Shown one piece after another: positions 6,303 to 15,200 of a stretch of 18,788 bases of DNA. The DNA lies in NCBI GenBank assembly GCA_021772595.1, contig JAJFLS010000706.1:1-18788 (forward strand), written 5' to 3'. The first letter of the stretch is position 1. Every line of letters begins with the position of its first letter. The DNA is from Opitutales bacterium (GTDB lineage Bacteria; Verrucomicrobiota; Verrucomicrobiia; Opitutales; Opitutaceae). The notes below the pieces were generated by a model. The model saw only the letters and a program-made list of their open reading frames with translations. It made no database searches and had not been told where the DNA came from. The translations under genes were made by a program, and so were the position numbers.

Positions 6303-7307
6303 TTATGAACGCTTTGGAGGGCTCGGGAAAGTCGATTCGTTCGGGGCGTGGGAAATCTGGATACGATTTTCTGGGGCGACGATTTCGAGAAACCACAGGA
6401 TGGTTCTATGGTACGTATAAGGCTGCGGGAGATAGTGACCTTCTTTATTTAGAATGTCGTAAGTGACACGCCCCCCGATCTTAGAGAGGCGTTTCGCGGG
6501 TAGGAGATTCCAATCTGGATTGATGATTGGATCATTGGCTCCATGTATCACGAGTGTGGGGATGGCGACGAGTTTCTCTAGCCCTTTGTTCTCCGTCCAG
6601 GCGGACCAAGGAGAGATACCCGCGAAATGGTCTGGGTGACGTTTGGCCCATTCCCAGACGCCATTGCCGCCAAGACTGTGTCCCATAAGAAACACTCGAT
6701 CCTTGTCGATGGGAAGAGATTCCTGCAGGTGGGTCAGTAGGCCCTCGAGCTTGCGAATATCCCAGCTCCATGGGAGATCGTTGATCGGCATCACTACGAA
6801 AATCTGCGAAAACGGATTTTGGCGGGCTCCACGATGAAACCCCAACGGTCTCTGAGTCCAGCCGAGGCCGGGAAGATCGATTACGAGGGGATAGGCCTTT
6901 TGGGAATCGAGGGTGGCGGGCATTCGAATCTGGTAGTCGATCCCTTCTGTGGCGCTGAAATTGTGACGCATCGGCAGCGTGCAGTTCTTGGACGCGTCGA
7001 TGAAATCCTGACCGTTTGTGAGTGATCTAGCAATGGTTGCGGCGTAGGATATTGTGGACGATGACTTCTCTCGCAAAACGAAATCGGGAGAGCGCGAATC
7101 CTCAAGGAGCCAGTTCATTGTATCGTTGAGAAGAGCCTGATGGATGGCGTCCGCTGGGGCGTTGCTGTGCAGCTTCTGGCTTGCGATTTCAAGGTCCCCG
7201 ATGAGTCGACTTTGATCAACTAGGGGACTGGTCGAACAGGTCACCAAATTAATGGTAATTGCTAGCCATCCAATTCCGGATAGGAGATTTTTACAGATTC
7301 TCGCCAC
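6303..7307 (-). CDS. Alpha/beta hydrolase lipoprotein (esterase / feruloyl-esterase-like)
   Basis: This 334-residue protein starts at GTG. Its N-terminus is a lipoprotein signal with lipobox L-V-T-C (C24), so it should be membrane-anchored outside the cytoplasm. After a helical spacer of about 90 residues, the hydrolase domain begins near residue 120. It carries the nucleophile elbow G209-H-S211-L-G-G, the acid D259 in VIHGANDP and the base H291 in KEGHYL. YPLVIDLPGLGW and NPFSQIFVVMPIN fit the first strands and oxyanion region. This is the arrangement of phospholipase/carboxylesterase and PHB-depolymerase-like or feruloyl-esterase-like enzymes in polysaccharide-degrading bacteria. It lies 146 bases downstream of msrA on the same strand. 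Deacylation of a carbohydrate ester is a plausible inference; the exact substrate is unknown. Confidence 0.85.
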   Translation of the reverse strand: MARICKNLLSGIGWLAITINLVTCSTSPLVDQSRLIGDLEIASQKLHSNAPADAIHQALLNDTMNWLLEDSRSPDFVLREKSSSTISYAATIARSLTNGQDFIDASKNCTLPMRHNFSATEGIDYQIRMPATLDSQKAYPLVIDLPGLGWTQRPLGFHRGARQNPFSQIFVVMPINDLPWSWDIRKLEGLLTHLQESLPIDKDRVFLMGHSLGGNGVWEWAKRHPDHFAGISPWSAWTENKGLEKLVAIPTLVIHGANDPIINPDWNLLPAKRLSKIGGRVTYDILNKEGHYLPQPYTYHRTILWFLEIVAPENRIQISHAPNESTFPSPPKRS

Positions 7308-7453
7308 TCTATAAAAATACGACGAGAAGCGGCGAATGCGATTGGATTCAGAGCCTCAATAGAAACTATTTTTTGCGAATAGGGAGTACTCCTAAATCAA
7401 TTCCCTAGGATTCGAGGATTTATTAGAATTAAATAAAAGCTGCAGTTGCTGAT

Positions 7454-8077
7454 TTATCGCTTTTCCAAGCCGAGTTTCGTGAGCTTCGGATGAATGACGA
7501 ATTGGCAATAGCCGGCTTGTTTGTTCAATTCGTAGTATTCCTGATGGTAGTCTTCGGCCGGATAAAATTTCGAGGAAGCGGCGATTTCAGTAACGATCGG
7601 ATCAGCGAACTTTCCGGACAGATTTTGTTTCGCCAGCGAATTCTCGGCGACTTCTTTCTGTTGCTCGGAGTGGTAGTAAATCGCCGAGCGATACTGCGTT
7701 CCGGCATCCGCTCCTTGCCGGTTTAAAGTGGTGGGGTCGTGCATCAGCCAGAAGATCTCGAGGACTTCGTCTAGCGATAGGCTCGACGGATCAAAGGTGA
7801 CTTGAGCGACTTCAGCATGTCCGGTTTCGCCTGTGACGACCTGTTTGTAGGTCGGGTTCTCCAAGTGGCCGCCCATATAGCCCGAGACGGCGCTCTGAAC
7901 GCCCTCTACTCGCTGCATGACGGCTTCGGTGCACCAGAAGCATCCCGCTGCGAGAGTGATGGTTTCGAGTTCGGTGGTCTCGTCTGCGTTTGATTGGGTG
8001 TTCATAGCGATAGGGAAAAACGAAAGGAGCGCGAAAGCGATTTTTCTAAGCGGGGATTTTGCGGTTTGAGCAGGCAT
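7454..8077 (-). CDS. msrA: Peptide methionine-S-sulfoxide reductase MsrA, apparently exported
   Basis: MsrA reduces methionine-S-sulfoxide in proteins. The 207-residue protein has the signature G45-C46-F-W-C49 with catalytic C46, then GYMGG, HAEVAQVTFDP, DPTTLNRQGADAGTQYRSAIYY and a C-terminal GYC191 that can serve as resolving cysteine. The core matches the family in full. Residues 1-32 form a basic then hydrophobic leader (SPLRKIAFALLSFFPIA), suggesting export; an internal ATG at 8005 would give a cytosolic form. I prefer the long start because AAAGGA lies just before it. The gene follows the hybrid kinase gene by 21 bases and may be co-transcribed with it. No msrB is nearby. Confidence 0.95.
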   Translation of the reverse strand: MPAQTAKSPLRKIAFALLSFFPIAMNTQSNADETTELETITLAAGCFWCTEAVMQRVEGVQSAVSGYMGGHLENPTYKQVVTGETGHAEVAQVTFDPSSLSLDEVLEIFWLMHDPTTLNRQGADAGTQYRSAIYYHSEQQKEVAENSLAKQNLSGKFADPIVTEIAASSKFYPAEDYHQEYYELNKQAGYCQFVIHPKLTKLGLEKR

Positions 8078-8098
8078 GTTCCTTTAATGGACTCCGGT

Positions 8099-11000
8099 CT
8101 AGAATTGTAGTTTCGTGGTCATCGCATTTTCAATGGTCTCGACGAGCTTGTCCAAAATCAGGGGCTTAGTGATGAATCCGACCATGCCCGCCTCGCTGGC
8201 TTGTAGCTGGGTGCGCTCGGTGGAATTGGCGGTGACGGCGACGATCGGCGGGGCTTCCTCGCCGAGCTCGGCGATGATCCTCCGAGTTGCTTCCAGCCCG
8301 TCCATGCCGGGCATCTGGATGTCCATCAGGATGAGGTCGTAGCGATTAACGAGCGCCTTCTCGCAAGCCTCTTTCCCGTTCTTGGCTATGTCGAATGTGT
8401 AGCCGATGTGCTGGAGCATGGAGGTGGCGACCTCCAGGTTCACGAGATTGTCCTCTGCGATGAGGGTGTGGAGATGGGCGTCGATTGCGGGCTCATGCGT
8501 TTGGTCGTGCGTAGGCGCGTCCAGGGACTCGCGATGCTGGGCGATCTGCTCTTCGGAGGGTGCTTCGGCCTTGATCGAGAAGCGGAAGGAGGAGCCCGCT
8601 CCGGGCTCGCTCTCGAGCTGGATGTCCCCGCCCATTAGGGAGGCGAGGCGTCTGCAAATGGCCAGGCCGAGCCCCGCGCCGCCGTGCTGGCGGGAGTTGG
8701 AAGAGTCGATCTGGCTGAAGGACTCGAAGATTAAGGCCTGCTTGTCCTTGGGAATTCCGATGCCAGTGTCGCGGACCTCGAAGCGGGCCTCGATGGATCC
8801 CGCTTCGGTTCGAGAGGCGGTCGCTGAAATGGAGATCGAGCCTTGGTCGGTGAATTTCTGGGCGTTGCCGACGAGGTTGAGGAGGATCTGCTTGAGGCGG
8901 ACGGGGTCCGCGACGGCGAGGTCGGCGTCGCCTGTCTCGATGCGGGTGTCCAGCTCGATGCCGCGTTTGAGGCAGTCGGCCCTGAAGACGTCTGCGACTT
9001 CCGCGACGCAGCGCGAGATCGAGCAGGGCCGAGCCTTGAGCTCCATCCTCCCGGCCTCGATTCTCGAGTAGTCCAGGATGTCTGAGATGATGGCGACCAG
9101 GGAGTGGCCGCTGGAATTGATGGTGTCGACGATGCGCCTCTGGAGGCCGTCGAGGCGAGTCTCGAGAAGGGTGCCCGTCATGCCGACGATCCCGTTCATG
9201 GGGGTGCGGACCTCGTGGCTGACCATGGCGAGGAATTCGCTCTTCGCCCGGTTGGCCTGTTGAGCCTCGATTTTCAGGCGCCGCTCGGTCTCGGCGGACT
9301 CTTGGGCCAAGAGGTTCTTCCTCTCGAGTTCGCGAGTCTTGCCTCGTAATTCTCGGGTTTGCAAGTCGACCTGAGTCCGAAGCACATTCTGGCGTCGCAG
9401 CAAGGTCCGGTGGCGGATTTTAAGGAGAAGATAGGCAAGGAAGCCGAGGAATGCGACGTAGACGATGTAAGCGGGAAGGGTGCGGTAGATAGGAGGCCTG
9501 ATCGAGAAGGGGAACGAAGTTTCGGGGCCTTCATCGCCTCCACTGGTAACTGCCTTTACATGGAAAGTGTAGTTCCCTTCGGGAAGACTGGTGAATCTGG
9601 CGGAACTGATATGCTCGGGAGCGCTCCATCCTTCGTCGAATCCCTCGAGCCAGTACTCATGGGAAATTCCGTCGATGGTGAGGTAGTGCGCGGTCGAGAA
9701 GTTGAACTCGACGCTGTTGTCATGGTAGTCCAGTCGGAATGGTTCGAAGCTCTTTTTGGATCGTCCGTGGAAGAAGGGAAGGTCAGCATCAATCGACGAG
9801 AATTTTTGGATGACGGGCTGGGGAATTCGGGCTTCCGTCGCGACTAACTTGGTGTCGATTCGGGCCAGCCTTTTTTGCGATAACAGCCAAGCGATCCCGT
9901 CTTCGTCGAACTGGATTTCGTCGATCGGGAACCGGTTCACCAACTGGAGCGTAGTCCGGTCTTCGCGATAAGATCCATCCGGCTTCTTTCTCAGAATCAT
10001 ATTACCGTCGAGCGCAGCGATCCACAGGTTGCCTTCGGGGTCTTGGGCTGGCCGAGTGTAGAGCTCTATATCTTCGGGGAGAATGGAATTCAGCTCAGTG
10101 TCGGGCTCGAAGAGCTCGGTTTCTTTATTGAATTTAAGTATGCTCCCATGGTCTGATATTTTTACTTCACCGTTGTATTTCCATATGTTTATCCATCGGT
10201 CGGGGAGGCCGTGATCGGTGGAATATACCTTAGTCTCGACCTTATCGTTCTCGATGATAATTCGTGCTGCTTTAGCATGGCCGAGTTCAACCCAGATATC
10301 CCCATCGGTGGTTTCGAGCATTTTGTTAATATGGCCAGGAGCTTTAAAAGGCTCGCCGATAACTTCGAAATTGCTACCATCGTAATCCAGTAAAAATCCT
10401 TCGTTGTATCCCAATGCTAGAATCCTTGATGGATTGCTCGAAAGTCGTTCCATTTTTCTAATCACAGGGCCTTCATGAACCCAATGCCATTCACCTGAAT
10501 CGGGTGCGAAAAAGATACGTTTTTCTGAGGCAATGAGCATGCCGTTTTCTACGGGTAATCCTACGAATCTATCGTTGCTGTTAAAGGTAGGAGTGTTGTC
10601 GAATTTTTCAAAACGGTCCAATGTGCCCTCTTTATTGTATTTTGCTTTGTAAATTCCATGGCCGATGATAAATAGACTGTTGTTGTGCCGTTCGATCTCA
10701 AACCAATTCATATTTGGTCCAGAGCGTTGATCGAAAAACGTCACTGGATTTGGATATAGGATTTTCGCAACACCGTCATTTATACAAACCCACAAGCTGC
10801 CGTCCTTGGCTATCGTCATTTTTCCGCAGTCGAGAAGTCGATAGTCTAGCCGCTCATCTACTTTGTTTATGATCTTGCCGGTTTCGTTTAGAAATACGAT
10901 TCCTTGCTTCGGCATGGAGATTATGAAGGTCGACTGATCTGAAAGGACTGCATCTGCCGCCCACAAGGGAGCTGGAAGATTGTTCAAATCCGTTTCTAGA

Positions 11001-11749
11001 TATTCGAAGGATTTTCCGTCGAACAGAAACAGGCCTTGATTGTTAATTAGCGCCGTTCTCCCGTCGAACCACTTTGCGGCAGCGGATGTTCGAGAATGGT
11101 TTAGCATTAGGATTTTCGAGCCCGGTACAGGTATAAGTTCTTGGCCTGAAACCTTGAGAAGTCCTTTGTCGAAGGTGCTTATGTATATAGATCCAGATTG
11201 CTCAAATAGGAGTTCTTCTATATAGTCGATTTGCCATAATGTATTTCCATCTTCTGCGTTCCATCGTATCAAATGATCTACGCCTTGAAAGTATACTCCA
11301 TCGTCGCCAAACTCAATATTATTAATCTGATTGAATGCAAGATTTGGATCCAAATCACCAGGGCTTAAGGGATCCATAATGTATTGGCTTTGCGAATTTA
11401 CACCAAGTTTTCCCCAGCTTGAAAAACTGGACGCAAAAGTACTACCTTCTTCGTTTGTCCGTATCGTGGAAAAGGCCTCTAGTTTCCCATCTCCCCATGG
11501 AGGGCTGACTTGCGACCAATTCACACCGTCGTACGCCATTAGGCTTCCGGAACTGGTGAAAAGGATTCGTCCATCAGGATCCTCTGCAACCAATAAGCTC
11601 CCTGGGTCGGTTCCAATTTCAACGGTCGTAAAGATCTTAACATCCGGGAATCCCGGTTCGACCCGCTTAACGTCTCCCGAGGCGATGGGGAACGATATGG
11701 CGATTGCGATTAACGCGGATCGGTAAATGCAGAAGAACCCAGGATTCAT
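8099..11749 (-). CDS. Hybrid histidine kinase with periplasmic regulator-propeller sensor (copy 1)
   Basis: This 1216-residue sensor kinase begins with a signal peptide (about 1-25, PIASG-D). A periplasmic beta-propeller of two-component-regulator-propeller type follows, with repeats such as DGSLWVCINDGVAKI, DGDIWVELG and DPEGNLWIAALDG. Then come a Y_Y_Y domain (about 675-752), one membrane helix (about 757-778), a coiled linker and HisKA with phosphoacceptor H845 in MVSHEVRTPMNG. The HATPase has an N-box near 956, DTGIGIP near 991 and GLGLA near 1025. A REC domain follows (about 1093-1210) with phosphoacceptor D1143. There is no HPt or DNA-binding domain, so phosphate must pass to another protein. 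The kinase half is GC-rich (38 of 60 bases in 8941-9000) against the sensor (26 of 60 in 10681-10740). It is a tandem paralogue of the gene at 12278-15925. Confidence 0.93.
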   Translation of the reverse strand: MNPGFFCIYRSALIAIAISFPIASGDVKRVEPGFPDVKIFTTVEIGTDPGSLLVAEDPDGRILFTSSGSLMAYDGVNWSQVSPPWGDGKLEAFSTIRTNEEGSTFASSFSSWGKLGVNSQSQYIMDPLSPGDLDPNLAFNQINNIEFGDDGVYFQGVDHLIRWNAEDGNTLWQIDYIEELLFEQSGSIYISTFDKGLLKVSGQELIPVPGSKILMLNHSRTSAAAKWFDGRTALINNQGLFLFDGKSFEYLETDLNNLPAPLWAADAVLSDQSTFIISMPKQGIVFLNETGKIINKVDERLDYRLLDCGKMTIAKDGSLWVCINDGVAKILYPNPVTFFDQRSGPNMNWFEIERHNNSLFIIGHGIYKAKYNKEGTLDRFEKFDNTPTFNSNDRFVGLPVENGMLIASEKRIFFAPDSGEWHWVHEGPVIRKMERLSSNPSRILALGYNEGFLLDYDGSNFEVIGEPFKAPGHINKMLETTDGDIWVELGHAKAARIIIENDKVETKVYSTDHGLPDRWINIWKYNGEVKISDHGSILKFNKETELFEPDTELNSILPEDIELYTRPAQDPEGNLWIAALDGNMILRKKPDGSYREDRTTLQLVNRFPIDEIQFDEDGIAWLLSQKRLARIDTKLVATEARIPQPVIQKFSSIDADLPFFHGRSKKSFEPFRLDYHDNSVEFNFSTAHYLTIDGISHEYWLEGFDEGWSAPEHISSARFTSLPEGNYTFHVKAVTSGGDEGPETSFPFSIRPPIYRTLPAYIVYVAFLGFLAYLLLKIRHRTLLRRQNVLRTQVDLQTRELRGKTRELERKNLLAQESAETERRLKIEAQQANRAKSEFLAMVSHEVRTPMNGIVGMTGTLLETRLDGLQRRIVDTINSSGHSLVAIISDILDYSRIEAGRMELKARPCSISRCVAEVADVFRADCLKRGIELDTRIETGDADLAVADPVRLKQILLNLVGNAQKFTDQGSISISATASRTEAGSIEARFEVRDTGIGIPKDKQALIFESFSQIDSSNSRQHGGAGLGLAICRRLASLMGGDIQLESEPGAGSSFRFSIKAEAPSEEQIAQHRESLDAPTHDQTHEPAIDAHLHTLIAEDNLVNLEVATSMLQHIGYTFDIAKNGKEACEKALVNRYDLILMDIQMPGMDGLEATRRIIAELGEEAPPIVAVTANSTERTQLQASEAGMVGFITKPLILDKLVETIENAMTTKLQF

Positions 11750-11842
11750 CAGGTTGTTTTGGTAAGACTAAAAAAGAGAAGGTTGGTTGGCAAAGTCACT
11801 CGCAAGCTAATTGCGAGGCCGGAAATTTCAGTGTGGCTAGGG

Positions 11843-11872
11843 GTTATAAAATATTAGTTAATATTTTGTCAA
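11843..11872 (-). promoter_or_regulatory. Sigma-70-type promoter of kinase copy 1 with an inverted repeat in its spacer
   Basis: On the minus strand a perfect -35 TTGACA (11872-11867) is followed after 18 bases by -10 TATAAC (11848-11843). The -10 lies 94 bases from the ATG at 11749. The spacer is filled by the inverted repeat AAAATATTA-GT-TAATATTTT (11848-11867 on the plus strand), which overlaps one base of each box. A dimeric regulator bound there would block or remodel the promoter. Confidence 0.65.
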
Positions 11873-12111
11873 AAGGAAAGGCGTTCAAAGCTAGAGGTCC
11901 TGACCCAAATCCTAAAAACCATACTTGATTGAGTGATTTGGGACTGGAAGCCTTTGAATTGATTGATATTACGTGATTTTCGTTTTTGAACGGGTGTCCT
12001 TGATTTCTGTTGGATCAGGTGTTCCGAAGTGGGATTGCGTTGAAGATCGGTGACTCGACGCAAGTCGCAATGCATGCGATCCCTTGCCGTATTGATTTTG
12101 CCCGGTTTTCG

Positions 12112-12204
12112 GTGGCTCAGAGCTTCAGCCTGAGTTGCACAAGGTTGAAGGTGTTTGGGCTTAAGGCTGGATTAGATACTGCTCAGGCTGAAGCACTGAG
12201 CTAC
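12112..12204. repeat. BIME-like inverted pair of REP-like elements
   Basis: The left arm is GTGG (12112-12115) followed by stem CTCAG, a 9-base loop and CTGAG (to 12134). The right arm, read on the minus strand from 12204, is GTAG then CTCAG, 9 bases and CTGAG (to 12182). The arms agree at 21 of 23 positions and are separated by 47 bases. Heads point outwards, as in the pair at 6145-6221. It lies 74 bases downstream of the kinase copy 2 stop codon and could stabilise or end that transcript. Confidence 0.7.
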
Positions 12205-12277
12205 TGCTTTCCAGTCCCCTTATGGTTTGGGCCTCTTTCGGGAAGAAGGAATTTATATTCTAAAGCTGTAGCGGAAT

Positions 12278-15200
12278 CTAGCTCGTGATTCCTGTAGCCG
12301 CTTCAATTGCTTCTATGAGTTGGGCCTTCTTGAGCGGTTTTGTGATGTAGCCGACGATGCCTGCCTCCTGAGCGGCTACTTTGTCCTCTAGGGAAGATTT
12401 CGCAGTCAAGGCGATGATTGGCGGGGCGTCGGATTTTAGATCTCTGATGATGCTCCGGGCGCTGTCTAGGCCGTCCATTATGGGCATTTGAATATCCATC
12501 AGAATGAATTTGTAGTTCTGGGAACATGCCATTTCCCAGGCTTCTTTACCGTTATCTGCAGTGTCGAATGTATACCCCAGTCGCTTGAGCATCATTTTGG
12601 CGACTCTTTGATTTACGGGATTGTCTTCGGCAATGAGTGCGTCGGGGTGTGTTCTCTCGCCGTTCGATGAAGTGTTAGGTTGCGCACTATTGGTATTTGC
12701 TTGCGGGCTGGGCGATGCTGTCGCCGAAAGATACTCGTCGACTTGGTCCTTGGACGGGACGTCGGCCGTTATAGTGAAGTGAAACGTCGAGCCTTTCCCT
12801 TCTTCACTGTCTATCCCTATTTCGCCACCCATTAAAGTGACGAGTTGTCTGCTTATGGCTAGCCCGAGCCCAGTACCCCCATACTCACGTGTGTTTGAAG
12901 AGTCGATTTGGCTAAACGACTTGAATAGTAAATCTTGCTTTTCTCTGGGGATACCAATGCCGGTGTCTCGTACTTCGAAATCCAGTTGAATGGTTTGATC
13001 GTTTGTTCGAGACGACTTAAGGCTAATGCTTATTGATCCTTCTTTGGTGAATTTCTGCGCGTTGCTAACGAGGTTTAGCAGAATTTGATTTAGGCGTATT
13101 GAATCTGTGATTACATATTCAGGTGTCTCGCTATCAAATTCCGTTTTTAACTCGATATTGCGGGAAAGACAATTTGCTCTGAAAATATTGGCAACGTCAG
13201 TAATGCATTTGTAGAGGGAGCAAACACTGTGTTCTATGGTTACTTGACCTGCCTCAATTTTGGAATAATCGAGTATGTCAGATATGATGGAGACGAGTGA
13301 ACTGCCGCTGGAATTTATAGTGTCCAACATTTCTCTCTGCTCTTCGTTTAGATTGGTATCGAGCAAATTATCGGTCATGCCGACAATGCCGTTCATCGGA
13401 GTGCGAATTTCGTGGCTAACGGTTGCCAGGAACTCGCTTTTCGCTTTGCTCGCTTGTTCGGCCTTTAGTTTCAGCTCCCGTTCGGTTACGACGGCTTCTT
13501 TCATAAGAGCATTGTTTTGTCGTAGTTCCCTCGTTTGGAGATCGACTTTTTGAACGAGCTCTTGCTGGCGGCGCAACAAAGTATGGTGGCGAATCTTTAG
13601 AAGCGAATAGACAAATGCAATGGCTATCATTGCGAATGCGAAGTAGGCAGGGATAGTCCGGTAGATCGGTGGTTTGATTGCGAAGGAGAAGATACTGTCT
13701 GGACCTTCGTTGCCGCTGCTGTTGATCGCTTTTACATGGAAGGAGTAGTCTCCAAAAGGCAAATTAGTAAAGATTGCCGAGCTGATTTGCTTGGCCTCGC
13801 TCCATCCATCTGTGAATCCTTCAAGCCAGTACTTATGGAAGATGCCGTCAATTGTGAGGTAGTGCGCGGTCGAGAATTTGAACTCAACGCTGTTTTCGCT
13901 GTAGTCCAGTAAAGGGACCTCTGCATCTTCGTTGGACTTACCGTGGAAAAAGGGAAAGTCTGCATCTATTGAGGAGAACTCCTGGATGACGGGTGCGGGA
14001 ATCCGGGCCTCCTCAGCGGCCATTTTCGTGTCGATACGGGCTAACTTTTTTTGCGAAAGCAACCAAACGATCCCATTCTCGTCAAATTTTATTTCATCAA
14101 TTAGGAAATTGTTGAGAAGTTGCAAAGTTGTTCGATCTTCTCTATACGATCCGTCTCGACCTTTTCTTAGGATCATGTTGCCGTCGAGTGCTGCGATCCA
14201 TAAGTTGCCCTCGGGGTCTTGGGCTGGTCGGGTGAATAGTTTTATATCTTTCGGGAGGATGGAATTCAATTCGTTGTCGGGCTCGAAGCGTTCGGTCTGT
14301 TCGTCGAATTTAAGTACGCGCCCAAGATCCGAAACTCTAGCTGTCCCATTGAATTTCCATATGTTCGTCCATCTATCGGGAAGGCCGTCGTCTTTGGAAT
14401 AGATTTTTGTCTCGACCTTATCGTTAATGATCGTCATTCGAGCCGCTCGAGCATGGCCGAGTTCAACCCAAAAATCTCCATTTGTAGTTTCTAGTATTTT
14501 GTTAACATGGCCGGGAGATTGGAAGGGTTCACCGATTTTGTGGATATTTCCACCATCATGCTCCAGTAGAATGCCATTTTCGTATCCGAGTGCTAGTATC
14601 TTGGAAGGGTCGCTTGAAAGACGAACAATTCTCCTGATCATAGCGTCTTGATATACCCATCTCCACTTTTCCGCGTGTGGTGCAAAAAAAATGCCATTGT
14701 CGCACGCAACTAATATATCATTTTGAATTGATAGTGCATCAAATCTGACATTCGCCTTGAATGGCGGGGTGTTTTGGAATTTGTCAAAGCGTTCCAATAT
14801 GCCTTCTCTATTGTAAATTGCTTGATGGATTTCGTGTCCAATGATAAAAAGGTCTTCATTGTGGCGCTTTATAGAGAACCAATCCAAATGTGGTCCTGAG
14901 CGTTGATCAAAAAATGTTACTGGATTTGGATAAAGGACCTTTGCAACGCCGTCATTTATGCAAACCCATAAACTACCGTCTTTAGCTAACGTCATCTTGC
15001 CGCAGTCAAGGAGACGATAATCGAGACGTTCGTCTACTTTGTTTAATATTTTTCCAGCTTGGTTTAGGAATACGATGCCTTGTGTCGGTATGGATATTAT
15101 TAAGGCTGACTTGTCTGACAGGATTGCATCAGCTGCCCACAATGGCGTTGGCAGTTTATCCAAATCGGTCTCTCGATGCTCGAAAGAATTTCCATCGAAT

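Larger units (their letters stand above)
11750..12277. other. 528-base spacer between the two kinase genes
   Basis: This stretch holds the leader and a strong promoter candidate of kinase copy 1 at its left end and an inverted pair of REP-like hairpins at 12112-12204. The middle (about 11880-12100) is AT-rich and shows no gene I trust. An open plus-strand frame at 12010-12288 runs through the repeat pair and has no recognisable protein features. Confidence 0.6.

Noticed and set aside
7383..7392. 10-bp palindrome GGAGTACTCC upstream of the hydrolase gene
   Set aside because: Short palindromes of this size arise by chance, and no promoter boxes could be placed around it.
12010..12288. Open plus-strand frame of 92 codons between the kinase genes
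   Set aside because: It runs through the inverted REP-like pair, has no start signal or recognisable protein feature, and overlaps the end of kinase copy 2; it is most likely not translated.
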